Assembly: GCA_023667165.1 (NCBI GenBank)
Contig: JAMPAO010000059.1
Span: 1 to 16,232, forward strand
DNA length: 16,232 nt
Source of the DNA: Ruminococcus sp.
GTDB lineage: Bacteria > Bacillota > Clostridia > Oscillospirales > Ruminococcaceae
Direction: 5' to 3'
The notes under the pieces were generated by a model. It did not search any database, was not told the origin of the DNA, and saw only the letters and a program-made list of their open reading frames with translations. Shown one piece after another: positions 1-7,201 of this stretch. The first letter of the stretch is position 1. Every line of letters begins with the position of its first letter. The position numbers were made by a program, and so were the translations under genes.

Positions 1-22
1 AGAAGTGCCGAATGACGCAGCA

Positions 23-104
23 ATTTTGTTGTCAGGCAAAGTACGTTTTCCGCAGAAATACTTGGTGTATTACAAGGAAAACGGACAAAGCATGACAACA
101 AAAT
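23..104. repeat. Long imperfect palindrome (nested hairpin)
   Basis: Three nested inverted repeats share almost one centre. The outer arms ATTTTGTTGTCA (23-34) and TGACAACAAAAT (93-104) pair over 12 bp. The middle arms CGTTTTCC (44-51) and GGAAAACG (76-83) pair over 8 bp. The inner arms AATAC (57-61) and GTATT (67-71) close a 5-nt loop. The two 9-nt internal loops both contain CAAAG. The element lies downstream of the GH43 stop codon. No U-tract follows on either strand, so it is not a simple terminator. It may be a non-coding mobile repeat or a structured RNA. The remainder of 1-200 shows only a short TCGGA/TCCGA hairpin near 122-134 and weak GACAG/CTGTC arms (165-169/195-199), and no gene. 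Confidence 0.6.
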
Positions 105-200
105 GGCAAGTCAGGCGGTGCTTCGGAGATTTCCGAGGAGGTCTATTATAAACACTTTTTAACGGACAGTCGGCACGCGGCTATTCGGCGTACGCTGTCA

Positions 201-1688
201 TTATTTGTCGGGGAACAACTCAAGCCTAAAGCTCTCAAACTCCGCCCTGTTATCCCCTACGGCGTACAGACCTGTCACAACTCCCGTAAAGCCGCCGCAC
301 ACCTCGGAGGAAAGATATTTCGACATTCCGCAGCCGAGATGTATCTCCTCGCCGCCGCTTACAGCGTAAAAATTGTAGATCTGACTGTCCGACCGTATAA
401 CAAGCCTTGCACTGCCGCCGTCCAGCGGTACGGAGCTTTGGATATGCTTTATCCCGCCGATATTCAGCCGCAGCACAGCCTCGAATTTATCCCCCTGCCT
501 GCGGACAGCAATGTCGTAATGCTCGTTTTCGCAGGAATATACCGTAATTCCGCCCTCGCCTCGGTCTATGGAAACGACGGCGGACAGCTCCATGTTAAAA
601 TCGCGCTGGCGAATGCCTATAAAGGTAGGAGATGCCGCCTCGTCAAGGGTAACGTCCGTTCCGTAAAGCGCCGCTTTATTCGGATAAAGCTCGTATTTAT
701 CGTTATTCGGGTGCCGCAGATAGCACCAGTCGATATTCCAGTCGGTATTTTCAAAGGTATACAAGGTTTTTTCCGTCTGACCGAAATCACCGTCAAGCTC
801 ATACTCACTGTCCGTCGTACCGTCGTTTCCCGCGGTAAACCAGCCGTCGCCGTCCCATTTGACGGGAGTGAGGAAAACCTCTCTGCCCAGATGATGATAG
901 GGCATCCACATATGTATTTGCCTGAAGCCGAGAGAAAGTATATGCCAGCCGCCGTTTTGATCCTGTATCAGATCCCCGTGACCTATGCCCTGAATGATGA
1001 ACGGCGCTTTGTTGCGGTTTGTCAGCACCGGATTGCGGGGATAATTTTCAAACTCTCCCCATACGCTGTCCGAGCGGCAGTATGTTATCATGTGACCGTA
1101 TTCCGTGCCGCCCTCCGCCGCCATAAGATAATATTTTCCGTTTATCCTGTACATATGGGGACTTTCGAGATACCGCCCTCCCGAGCCGTGCCATATACAT
1201 TTACTGCCGCTGAGCTTTTTACCGGTTTCGATATCTATCTCGCACTGCACCACTCCTCCGACGCCGTCGTCGTCCGTGCCGTTGCTGATAAAATATACTC
1301 TGCCCCCGTCGAAAAACAGCGACGGATCGATGCCGTCCTGCTCCACCGTAACGGGATCCGACCATTGTCCGCTGTAGATATCGTCGGTATATACGTAGAA
1401 ATTCCTGTGAGTGGTGTCATTGGTAGTGACCATATAAAATTTTCCCTCATGGAAGCGTATGGTAGGAGCGAAAACGCCTCCCGAGCTTGCAACTCCCTCA
1501 AGCTCCACCTGATTTTTCCGCGTAAGAGCATGACCTATCTGCTTCCAGTTCACAAGGTCGGCGCTCTCAAAGATCGGCACTCCCGGGAAATACTGAAAGG
1601 AGCTTGCCGCAAGGTAATATTTCCCGTTGGCAAAGCAAACGCTGGGGTCGGGATAAAATCCCTTTATGACCGGATTTGAATATTTCAT
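201..1688 (-). CDS. GH43 family beta-xylosidase / alpha-L-arabinofuranosidase
   Basis: This 495-residue inverting glycoside hydrolase should release xylose or arabinose from short xylo-oligosaccharides. It has no signal peptide, so it probably acts in the cytoplasm on imported oligomers. Residues 5-290 form the five-bladed propeller. The catalytic trio is visible: base Asp14 in FYPDPSV, pKa modulator Asp121 in GIDPSLFF, and acid Glu175 in YLESPHMY. His237 in GIGHGDL fits the central metal-site histidine. Residues from about 310 to 495 resemble the beta-sandwich C-terminal domain of XynB-type enzymes, so the length is normal for GH43 subfamilies 11/12. The ATG is preceded by a modest purine-rich site (GAGAG). 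It is a single gene with its own promoter and no transporter beside it. The substrate (xyloside or arabinoside) cannot be told from sequence alone. Confidence 0.9.
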   Translation of the reverse strand: MKYSNPVIKGFYPDPSVCFANGKYYLAASSFQYFPGVPIFESADLVNWKQIGHALTRKNQVELEGVASSGGVFAPTIRFHEGKFYMVTTNDTTHRNFYVYTDDIYSGQWSDPVTVEQDGIDPSLFFDGGRVYFISNGTDDDGVGGVVQCEIDIETGKKLSGSKCIWHGSGGRYLESPHMYRINGKYYLMAAEGGTEYGHMITYCRSDSVWGEFENYPRNPVLTNRNKAPFIIQGIGHGDLIQDQNGGWHILSLGFRQIHMWMPYHHLGREVFLTPVKWDGDGWFTAGNDGTTDSEYELDGDFGQTEKTLYTFENTDWNIDWCYLRHPNNDKYELYPNKAALYGTDVTLDEAASPTFIGIRQRDFNMELSAVVSIDRGEGGITVYSCENEHYDIAVRRQGDKFEAVLRLNIGGIKHIQSSVPLDGGSARLVIRSDSQIYNFYAVSGGEEIHLGCGMSKYLSSEVCGGFTGVVTGLYAVGDNRAEFESFRLELFPDK

Positions 1689-1823
1689 GATAATTTTCTC
1701 TCATTACAGCAAAATAATATCCGAAGCGGGTAAGCATCATATCCAGCCGCAGGCTTGATAATTCTTACGTCCTGCTTCTTTTGTCTTTTCTCAAACCGTG
1801 AGATCAATTTTATGCTTTGTTCC

Positions 1824-1852
1824 ATTATAGCATACTTGCCGGCTTTATTCAA
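1824..1852 (-). promoter_or_regulatory. Promoter of the GH43 gene
   Basis: On the minus strand a -35 TTGAAT (1847-1852) and a perfect -10 TATAAT (1824-1829) are separated by 17 bp. Transcription would start near 1817, giving a leader of about 130 nt before the ATG at 1688. The leader contains a weak GCAGG/CCTGC hairpin (1749-1753/1771-1775). I see no clear catabolite-repression operator. Confidence 0.75.
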
Positions 1853-1908
1853 CCTAAGAACAAAAAAATGTCCGAAAAATGCTATGTGCGATTTGTGCAA
1901 AATCCCCT

Positions 1909-1937
1909 TTGAAAAAAAAGCAAAAATATGATATAAT
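1909..1937 (+). promoter_or_regulatory. Promoter of the CarD-like gene
   Basis: The -35 TTGAAA (1909-1914) and the perfect -10 TATAAT (1932-1937) are separated by 17 bp. The start codon follows only about 23 nt after the expected transcription start, with the ribosome site AAGGAGG at 1954-1960 and a 6-nt gap to the ATG. This is a strong, short-leader arrangement. Confidence 0.85.
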
Positions 1938-1966
1938 TATATAAAACCAGGGCAAGGAGGATCGTC

Positions 1967-2470
1967 ATGTTTGACATAGGACAAAGCGTAGTATACGCAG
2001 GCAGCGAGATATGCCGTATAGACAGCAAGGTGACCAGGTGCTTTGACGGAGTGAACGAGCAGGTATATTTCCGTCTGATACCGGAAGAATCGGCTTCCTC
2101 GTCATATTATATACCGGAAGACAAGCTGAGCTGCCGTGTAAGACCTCTTCTCACGGGAGAGGAAATATTGGCAGTGATAGATGAAATGCCCGAGACGCAG
2201 GCTAAATGGAGCGAAAACAGATCCGAACGCAAGGAGATGTTCGGAAAGGTTCTCAGAAGCGATGACTACCGTCAGATACTCGGCGTAATGAAAGCGCTTT
2301 ACCTTGAAAAAGAAAAGCGCAGCACTCAAGGAAGAAAGGGTCTTATATCCTCCGACGAAAAGGTATTTGCCGCCGCCGAAAAGCTGATGAACAAGGAATT
2401 TTCCCGTGTATTGGGCATTTCCGAAAAGGAAGTTCCCGTATTCATCGAAAACAGGCTGTGCCGAAAGTGA
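1967..2470 (+). CDS. CarD/CdnL-like transcriptional regulator
   Basis: This 167-residue protein starts MFDIGQSVVYAGSEICRI, the opening of the CarD_TRCF Tudor-like domain that binds the RNA polymerase beta subunit. The family stabilises or tunes open promoter complexes at many genes, and the protein would act in the cytoplasm on the polymerase. Residues 1-60 correspond to the polymerase-interaction domain. Residues 65-165 are rich in charged helices, as in the C-terminal DNA-contacting helical domain. The length is typical for the family. The start is fixed by a perfect AAGGAGG at 1954-1960. It is monocistronic, with its own promoter and a strong terminator. The direct targets cannot be inferred. 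The family assignment is fairly sure, although the sequence is divergent after the first 60 residues. Confidence 0.8.
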   Translation: MFDIGQSVVYAGSEICRIDSKVTRCFDGVNEQVYFRLIPEESASSSYYIPEDKLSCRVRPLLTGEEILAVIDEMPETQAKWSENRSERKEMFGKVLRSDDYRQILGVMKALYLEKEKRSTQGRKGLISSDEKVFAAAEKLMNKEFSRVLGISEKEVPVFIENRLCRK

Positions 2471-2494
2471 CGAAGGTTATTATAATTTGCAGAT

Positions 2495-2533
2495 AAAAAG
2501 GACTTTCCGTATTTTACGCGGAAAGTCCTTTTT
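2495..2533. terminator. Bidirectional intrinsic terminator
   Basis: A perfect 15-bp stem (2495-2509 with 2519-2533) encloses a 9-nt loop. The stem ends are A5/T5, so on either strand a GC-containing helix is followed by a U-tract. It ends the CarD-like transcript on the plus strand. It can also stop minus-strand transcription running out of the serC-serA-DUF4870 group. Confidence 0.9.
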
Positions 2534-2558
2534 AGAACAAAGCATATAATTGACCCAA

Positions 2559-2591
2559 CAATTTGCTTAAAGAGGTAAGAAGTAAGATGTA
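2559..2591 (+). repeat. Short copy of an interspersed repeat
   Basis: The segment begins CAATTTGCTTA and continues with an AAGAGGTAAGAAGTAAGATG-type run. The reverse complement of the right edge of the window (16155-16230) begins CAAATTTGCTTA and ends with a very similar AAGAGATAAGATGTAAGAAG-type run, with about 40 extra bases between the two parts. I read this as an internally shortened copy of the same element in opposite orientation. The rest of 2534-2679 shows no gene. Confidence 0.5.
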
Positions 2592-2679
2592 TCAAGCCTG
2601 CGGATCGATAGTATACCTGCCTGCCGCTTCGGTAAAATTCACCTTTTTGCCGTAATGTTATCCGTATTCGGCGCGGGCG

Positions 2680-3048
2680 TCAGCTTATAAGGTCGAGCTC
2701 GCCCGCTATAAACACCCTTTTGCCGCTGCCCATTATTGCAAATATCAGATTTTGCAGATAATACAAAAGCGAAACGATCTTGAGTATATTGCACACAAGT
2801 CCCGCCAGCGAGCCTATCAGCGGTATAAAGCCGAGGGCAAGACCGATTATAAAGGCGGCGGCGTTCAGCACTGCCATTACGATAAAGGTTATCAGGCACT
2901 GATTTGCCCTGAATTTGCAGTAAGGGGAATATTTCTTGTCATCCATCACAAGAGGGAGGAAAAACAGGAACGGCAGTATGCTCATTACCACGCCCATAGT
3001 AATGTTCTCGCTCTTGTCTGAGGAACTGAATTGCTCTTCTGTTTTCAT
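2680..3048 (-). CDS. Small DUF4870-like membrane protein
   Basis: This 122-residue protein has a polar N-terminus (1-16) followed by hydrophobic segments at about 17-36, 51-73 and 77-106, so it is an integral membrane protein with three or possibly four helices. The loop after the first helix reads SPYCKFRANQCL, which matches the conserved FHANQ-type element of the DUF4870 family of small bacterial membrane proteins. No function is established for that family. The ATG follows a GAGGAGAA ribosome site at a good distance. The gene lies 75 nt downstream of serA on the same strand and probably receives read-through from the serine operon. A metabolic link to serine is not implied. Confidence 0.7.
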   Translation of the reverse strand: MKTEEQFSSSDKSENITMGVVMSILPFLFFLPLVMDDKKYSPYCKFRANQCLITFIVMAVLNAAAFIIGLALGFIPLIGSLAGLVCNILKIVSLLYYLQNLIFAIMGSGKRVFIAGELDLIS

Positions 3049-3068
3049 ACGTGATCTTCTCCTCGCTC

Positions 3069-3115
3069 AAACGGGAAAACGCCGCGAACCGTCACGGCAG
3101 CAAACCCGCCCGTTT
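3069..3115 (-). other. Intercistronic hairpin between serA and the DUF4870-like gene
   Basis: AAACGGG (3069-3075) pairs with CCCGTTT (3109-3115), with a nested GCCG/CGGC pairing (3081-3084/3095-3098). On the minus strand no U-tract follows the closing arm, so it is not a classical terminator. It may modulate mRNA stability or partial read-through between the two genes. Confidence 0.4.
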
Positions 3116-3123
3116 ATTTGGTT

Positions 3124-4284
3124 TTACTTTATGACCCTTACCCTTATAACGTTCTCCACCGCAGACAGCTTCGCGGCAATATCGTCGGTGATGTCGCCCA
3201 CAGCGTCTATCAAAGTGTAGGCGTAATTTTTCTTTGAGGGACTTATCATATTTTCGATATTGATGTGCGCGCCGCCCAGAACTGCGGTTATTTCCGAGAT
3301 AACGGCGGGAACGTTCCTGTGCATAATGCATATCTTTGTTCCGGAAGCGTTAAGCTCGGCATTGGGGAAGTTTACGGAGTTTACGATGTTGCCGTTCTCG
3401 ATGAATTCAATAAGCTCCCGTGCCGCCATAACAGCGCAGTTATCCTCGGATTCGGGAGTTGACGCGCCCAGATGAGGCAAAACGATAACGTTTTCCTCCC
3501 CGAGTACGGTATCGTCGGCAAAGTCGGTAACGTATTTTGCGATCTTGCCCTCTCTTACCGCCTTGACAACAGCCTCGCTGCTGCACAGCTCTCCCCTTGC
3601 AAGGTTGATGATACGAACGCCGTCCTTCATCATTGCGATCTGCTCGCTGTCAATAGTATTGGCGGTATCCTTGTTGTAGGGAACGTGAATGGTGATGTAA
3701 TCCGACTGTGTGAAAATATCGTTGACGTCGCCTACCGTCTTTACCCCCGGGTTGAGGGACAAAGCCGCCTTTACCGACAGATACGGATCGTAACCAATGA
3801 CATTCATTCCCAAAGACATTGCCGCATTTGCCACCAGCACGCCTATTGCGCCCAGTCCGATGATACCCAGGGTCTTGCCGGCTATCTCCGGACCTGCGAA
3901 TTTGCTCTTGCCGCCCTCCACGGTTTTGGGAGCGTCGGGAGTACCCTTGAGAGAAGCCGCCCATGCGGCAGCCTCCGTTATCTTTCGGGAGGAGAGCAAA
4001 AGAGCGCAGATAACAAGCTCCTTTACGGCGTTTGCGTTCGCCCCGGGAGTGTTGAACACCGCGATCCCCTCCTCGGCGCAGCGGTCGACGGGAATATTGT
4101 TCACGCCCGCTCCCGCTCTTGCAATGGCAAGCAGATCCTTTGAAAACCGCATATCATGCATTACCGCCGAACGAACCATTATAGCGGCGGGATCGGCGCA
4201 GTCGTCGGAAACGCTGTACCTTGACTTATCAAAAATATCCGTGCCGCAGGAAGCTATTTTATTGAGAGTTAAAATATTGTACAT
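3124..4284 (-). CDS. serA: D-3-phosphoglycerate dehydrogenase (SerA)
   Basis: This enzyme oxidises 3-phosphoglycerate to 3-phosphohydroxypyruvate with NAD+, the first step of the phosphorylated serine pathway, in the cytoplasm. The protein has 386 residues. The D-2-hydroxyacid dehydrogenase substrate domain (1-95 and about 285-305) surrounds the NAD-binding domain with GLGAIG at 143-148. Arg230 in NLARGEL and His271 in LPHLGAST are the catalytic Arg and His. A C-terminal ACT-type domain (about 315-386) suggests allosteric control by an amino acid, probably serine. The segment between Arg230 and His271 is shorter than in E. coli SerA, and the expected Glu is not obvious (Asp258 is nearest). 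Its start codon is 5 nt from the DUF6440 stop codon, with AAGAGG upstream. It works with SerC in the same operon. Confidence 0.92.
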   Translation of the reverse strand: MYNILTLNKIASCGTDIFDKSRYSVSDDCADPAAIMVRSAVMHDMRFSKDLLAIARAGAGVNNIPVDRCAEEGIAVFNTPGANANAVKELVICALLLSSRKITEAAAWAASLKGTPDAPKTVEGGKSKFAGPEIAGKTLGIIGLGAIGVLVANAAMSLGMNVIGYDPYLSVKAALSLNPGVKTVGDVNDIFTQSDYITIHVPYNKDTANTIDSEQIAMMKDGVRIINLARGELCSSEAVVKAVREGKIAKYVTDFADDTVLGEENVIVLPHLGASTPESEDNCAVMAARELIEFIENGNIVNSVNFPNAELNASGTKICIMHRNVPAVISEITAVLGGAHINIENMISPSKKNYAYTLIDAVGDITDDIAAKLSAVENVIRVRVIK

Positions 4285-4289
4285 TGTAA

Positions 4290-4493
4290 TCAGCCTCTTT
4301 CATCTTTATTAAGGTCAAATCCCGTCGGGACATCATCAACAACAGGCTTGCCCTCTCTGTCCACAAGAACGGTCAGTCCGCCGGAGTAGCCGCTTTCTCT
4401 GTAAAGATAGTTTACGCCCGTTTCTTTGTCGACCCATATCTGCATATTGCTGAGGGTGCCTTGAGAATACTTTTTTACAAATCGGTCAGACAT
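4290..4493 (-). CDS. DUF6440 family small protein
   Basis: This 67-residue soluble protein has no membrane segment or signal peptide. It contains the pattern QIWVDKETGVNYLY followed by SGYSGGLTVLVDREGKPVV, which I recognise as the DUF6440 family of small Clostridia/Bacilli proteins. No function is established. The ATG overlaps the serC stop codon by one base (TGATG), and the ribosome site AAAGGGG lies inside the end of serC, so it is translationally coupled. Being wedged between serC and serA suggests a role tied to serine synthesis, for example as a small regulator or stabiliser of one of these enzymes. That is inference from position only. Confidence 0.8.
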   Translation of the reverse strand: MSDRFVKKYSQGTLSNMQIWVDKETGVNYLYRESGYSGGLTVLVDREGKPVVDDVPTGFDLNKDERG

Positions 4494-5575
4494 CAGCCGT
4501 TACCCCTTTCAAAATCCTTCATGAACTCGACTAACCTTTCGCAGCCCTCCAAAGGCATGGCGTTATATACGGACGCTCTCATGCCGCCCACGCTTCTGTG
4601 ACCCTTAAGGTTGATAAAGCCTGCCTTTTTAGCCTCGGAAACGAACTTGGCGTCAAGCTCCTCATTACCCGTAACAAAGGGGATATTCATAAGAGAACGA
4701 ACTTCGCCCCGAACGGTCGCGCCGAACATTTTGGAATTATCCAGGAAATCATAGATAACGGCGGCTTTCTTCTCGTTGAGCTTTTTCATAGCCTCAAGAC
4801 CGCCCTGCTCCTTTACCCATTCAAGCACCAGCTTGAGAATGTAGATCGAGTATGTGGGAGGAGTATTATACATAGAGCCGTTGTCTGCATGGGTCTTGTA
4901 ATTGAGCATGGTTGGAGTGATGTCCCTGGCGTTTCCTATCATATCCTCTCTTATTATGACCACCGTAAGACCCGCAGGACCCATATTCTTCTGCGCGCCC
5001 GCATAGATCAGCGCGAATTTGCTCACGTCCACAGGCTCCGAAAGGATACAGGATGACATATCGGCAACAAGGGGAACATTTCCCGTATCGGGCAGGCTCG
5101 CCCATTTTGTGCCGTATATCGTGTTGTTAAGGCAGATATGGAAATAGTCCGCGTCCGCTCTGCACTCGCTTTTGTCTATTTCGGGGATATATGAGAAAGT
5201 CTTATCCTTGCTTGAAGCCACAGCCTTGCAGTCACCGTATCTTGAGGCTTCCTGATAAGCCTTGGTCGCCCACTGACCTGTAAGGACGAAATCCGCCTTG
5301 CCGGACTTATTCATAAGATTGAGGGGGATCATGGCAAACTGTGTGGACGCGCCGCCCTGCAAAAACAGAACCTTATAGTTTTCGGGAATGCTCATCACCT
5401 CCCGCAGGAGAGCCTCCGTTTCGTCGATTATCGCCTGATATTCCTTTGAACGGTGGGACATTTCCATAACGGATTCACCCGTACCCTTATAATCAAGCAT
5501 TTCCTCCGCTGCGGTTTTAAGCACCTTTTCGGGCAGCATGGCGGGGCCTGCCGAGAAATTATAGACTCTGGACAT
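4493..5575 (-). CDS. serC: Phosphoserine aminotransferase (SerC)
   Basis: SerC is a PLP enzyme that converts 3-phosphohydroxypyruvate plus glutamate to O-phosphoserine and 2-oxoglutarate. It is the second serine-pathway step and can also serve pyridoxal phosphate synthesis. The 360-residue length matches the family. It opens with YNFSAGPAMLP, typical of SerC. HRS (41-43) and GGAST (74-78) are conserved substrate and cofactor elements, and Lys196 in YAGAQKNMGPAG is the PLP Schiff-base lysine. The C-terminal GHRSVGGMRASVYNA is also diagnostic. The ATG has a GAAAGGAAG ribosome site. It is the first gene of the serC-DUF6440-serA operon and has a perfect consensus promoter. No serB is present in the window, so the phosphatase must be encoded elsewhere. 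Confidence 0.95.
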   Translation of the reverse strand: MSRVYNFSAGPAMLPEKVLKTAAEEMLDYKGTGESVMEMSHRSKEYQAIIDETEALLREVMSIPENYKVLFLQGGASTQFAMIPLNLMNKSGKADFVLTGQWATKAYQEASRYGDCKAVASSKDKTFSYIPEIDKSECRADADYFHICLNNTIYGTKWASLPDTGNVPLVADMSSCILSEPVDVSKFALIYAGAQKNMGPAGLTVVIIREDMIGNARDITPTMLNYKTHADNGSMYNTPPTYSIYILKLVLEWVKEQGGLEAMKKLNEKKAAVIYDFLDNSKMFGATVRGEVRSLMNIPFVTGNEELDAKFVSEAKKAGFINLKGHRSVGGMRASVYNAMPLEGCERLVEFMKDFERGNG

Positions 5576-5601
5576 TGAAAAACGCTTCCTTTCTTAACGA
5601 A

Positions 5602-5616
5602 CGTCCCTTTGGGACG
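5602..5616 (-). other. Leader hairpin of the serC operon
   Basis: CGTCCC (5602-5607) and GGGACG (5611-5616) form a 6-bp GC-rich hairpin with a 3-nt loop in the serC 5' leader, about 20 nt after the expected transcription start. There is no following U-tract. It may stabilise the mRNA or serve as a binding site. Confidence 0.45.
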
Positions 5617-5642
5617 GTAAATGTATAGTATAATACTCTATT

Positions 5643-5671
5643 ATTATATCACCGCAGGATTTTCTTGTCAA
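5643..5671 (-). promoter_or_regulatory. Promoter of the serC operon
   Basis: On the minus strand a perfect -35 TTGACA (5666-5671), a 17-bp spacer and a perfect -10 TATAAT (5643-5648) form a full consensus sigma-A promoter. The predicted start is near 5636. The palindrome AGTATAATACT (5627-5637) covers that start and could be an operator, or could simply reflect AT-rich chance. Such a strong promoter suggests high or tightly repressed expression. Confidence 0.9.
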
Positions 5672-5712
5672 GGATTATTTTGTTAATATCACAGCAGCGG
5701 CGTTTACAATTT

Positions 5713-5842
5713 CGGAGGATCTCCTCCGTCGCCGGTATAGGCGCAAAATATCGGACATATTCGGTATAAGCCGTATTTTCCGCGAATAAACTGTAGACAG
5801 CGGCGCGGATCGCCGCCGTATCGTCTGCAAAAAACGGAGGAG
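5713..5842 (+). promoter_or_regulatory. Structured leader of the AGCS symporter gene
   Basis: CGGAGG (5713-5718) and CCTCCG (5723-5728) form a hairpin with a 4-nt loop. The segment CTCCTCCG (5721-5728) is also fully complementary to the symporter ribosome-site region CGGAGGAG (5835-5842). Two mutually exclusive pairings are therefore possible, one of which would hide the ribosome site. A second hairpin, GCGGCG/CGCCGC (5800-5805/5811-5816), lies between. I could not fix the promoter, so it is unknown whether the first element is inside the transcript. The glycine riboswitch consensus was looked for and not found. Confidence 0.35.
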
Positions 5843-5851
5843 AGGATAAAA

Positions 5852-7201
5852 TTGCCCGAAATAATAGAAAAGCTCAATATGCTTCTGTGGGGGCGTTTTA
5901 CAATAATTGTCATACTCGCCTGCGGCGTATTTCATACGGTAAGGTGGGGTTTTATCCAGCTAAAGCTCCCGCAGCTCCTTAAAAGCGGAAAAGGAAAAAA
6001 CAAGCTGAAAGCCGTTTCCTCTGCGCTGGCGGCTTCGATGGGTACGGGAAATATTACAGGCTGCGCCGCCGCCATAGCCGCGGGAGGTCCCGGAGCGGTA
6101 TTCTGGATGTGGATCTCAGCGGCGGGAGGAATGGCTCTTGCCTATGCCGAAAACCGCATAGGAGCGGAATATGCGCTTAGATATCCCCATTCGGTCAAAG
6201 GACCCATGCTTTACATAGAAAAGGGAGCGGGATCAAAAAAAGCGGCTGAAATATATGCCGCAGGCTGCCTGGCGGCGGTTCTTTGCATGGGCTGCATGAG
6301 CCAGTCCGGAGCGTTTGCGGCCGCACTGTCCTCGCAGACCTCGCTTCCCGGGGGCGCATGCTCCCTGCTGGCTGCGGCTCTTACGGCGGCGGTGATCTTT
6401 TCGTCAAAAAAGACCTCCGACGCCGTGATGAACGCCGCCGCCAAAATAGTCCCGCTGATGAGTGTTCTCTACGGCGCCGGCTGCATCGCCCTACTGATAA
6501 CGCAAAAAAGCGATATCCCGTCAATGACTGCGGAAATAATCTCATGCGCGTTCGCTCCCCGCGCAGCGGCGGGAGGACTTGCGGGAATAACGGTAAAAAA
6601 GACCGTTTCCGTGGGTCTGCGGCGCGGCATATTTTCAAACGAAGCGGGAATGGGCAGCTCGGTTATGGCGCATTCGGAAGCGGATTTCGGCTCTCCCGAA
6701 AACACGGGCGCATGGGCGGCATTCGAGGTGTTTCTGGACACAATGGTCTGCTGCACTCTGACCGCTTTTACGGTGATGACCTTAAAAGAGAGCGCGCCGC
6801 AGGGCGATACAATGACCCTTGTGTTTGAGAACGCTTTCGGAGCGCGGGGCGGTATATTCATATGCCTTTGCATATGCCTTTTTGCCTGGGCGGCGGTGCT
6901 GGGGCAGAGCAGCTACGGCGAGAAATGCCTTACATATCTGAAAGGCTCGGCGGGTAACGGCTATAAGGCGGTAATTTGCCTGTTTACGGCGATCGGAGGC
7001 ATAATGGCAACGGAAACGGTTTTCGGCATATCCGATCTGATAAACGTTCTTATAATGTTCCCGAACCTTGCCGCCGTTACCGCTATTGCCGCAAGCGAGG
7101 ATATCCGTAAAGGCTCTGCCGGAGCAAAGCATAAGATCGGGGGTTCCGGTAAAAGACAATGCCGCTTGAAAAAGATATTTACTTTCCGCCGCGGTCGATA
7201 A
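5852..7201 (+). CDS. AGCS-family sodium:alanine/glycine symporter
   Basis: This 449-residue polytopic membrane protein belongs to the alanine or glycine:cation symporter family. It imports small neutral amino acids with Na+ (or H+) across the cytoplasmic membrane. Family hallmarks include LLWGRFTIIVILACG at the N-terminus, SMGTGNITGCAAAIAAGGPG (about 62-81) and the highly conserved GLRRGIFSNEAGMGSS (about 256-271), followed by several hydrophobic helices. The length is normal for the family. The start is a TTG at 5852, chosen because GGAGGAGAGG ends 6 nt upstream; the next in-frame ATG (5879) lacks such a site. The basic C-terminal tail (KHKIGG...FRRGR) runs 23 bp into the convergent ABC-F gene. 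It is divergent from the serine operon, so amino-acid supply is a plausible shared theme, but the transported substrate is not certain. Confidence 0.9.
   Translation: MPEIIEKLNMLLWGRFTIIVILACGVFHTVRWGFIQLKLPQLLKSGKGKNKLKAVSSALAASMGTGNITGCAAAIAAGGPGAVFWMWISAAGGMALAYAENRIGAEYALRYPHSVKGPMLYIEKGAGSKKAAEIYAAGCLAAVLCMGCMSQSGAFAAALSSQTSLPGGACSLLAAALTAAVIFSSKKTSDAVMNAAAKIVPLMSVLYGAGCIALLITQKSDIPSMTAEIISCAFAPRAAAGGLAGITVKKTVSVGLRRGIFSNEAGMGSSVMAHSEADFGSPENTGAWAAFEVFLDTMVCCTLTAFTVMTLKESAPQGDTMTLVFENAFGARGGIFICLCICLFAWAAVLGQSSYGEKCLTYLKGSAGNGYKAVICLFTAIGGIMATETVFGISDLINVLIMFPNLAAVTAIAASEDIRKGSAGAKHKIGGSGKRQCRLKKIFTFRRGR

Noticed and set aside
339..1679. 446-residue open frame on the plus strand opposite GH43
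   Set aside because: It is the antisense shadow of a clear GH43 gene, with no ribosome site, no family motif and an unnatural composition.
1685..1900. 71-residue minus-strand ORF upstream of GH43
   Set aside because: It spans the GH43 promoter, has no ribosome site, and its inner ATG overlaps the -10 box.
3472..4143. 223-residue plus-strand ORF opposite serA
   Set aside because: Antisense shadow of serA with no supporting start signal or motif.
5672..5851. Glycine riboswitch before the AGCS gene
   Set aside because: Such switches often precede this family, but the conserved glycine-aptamer core sequences are not present.
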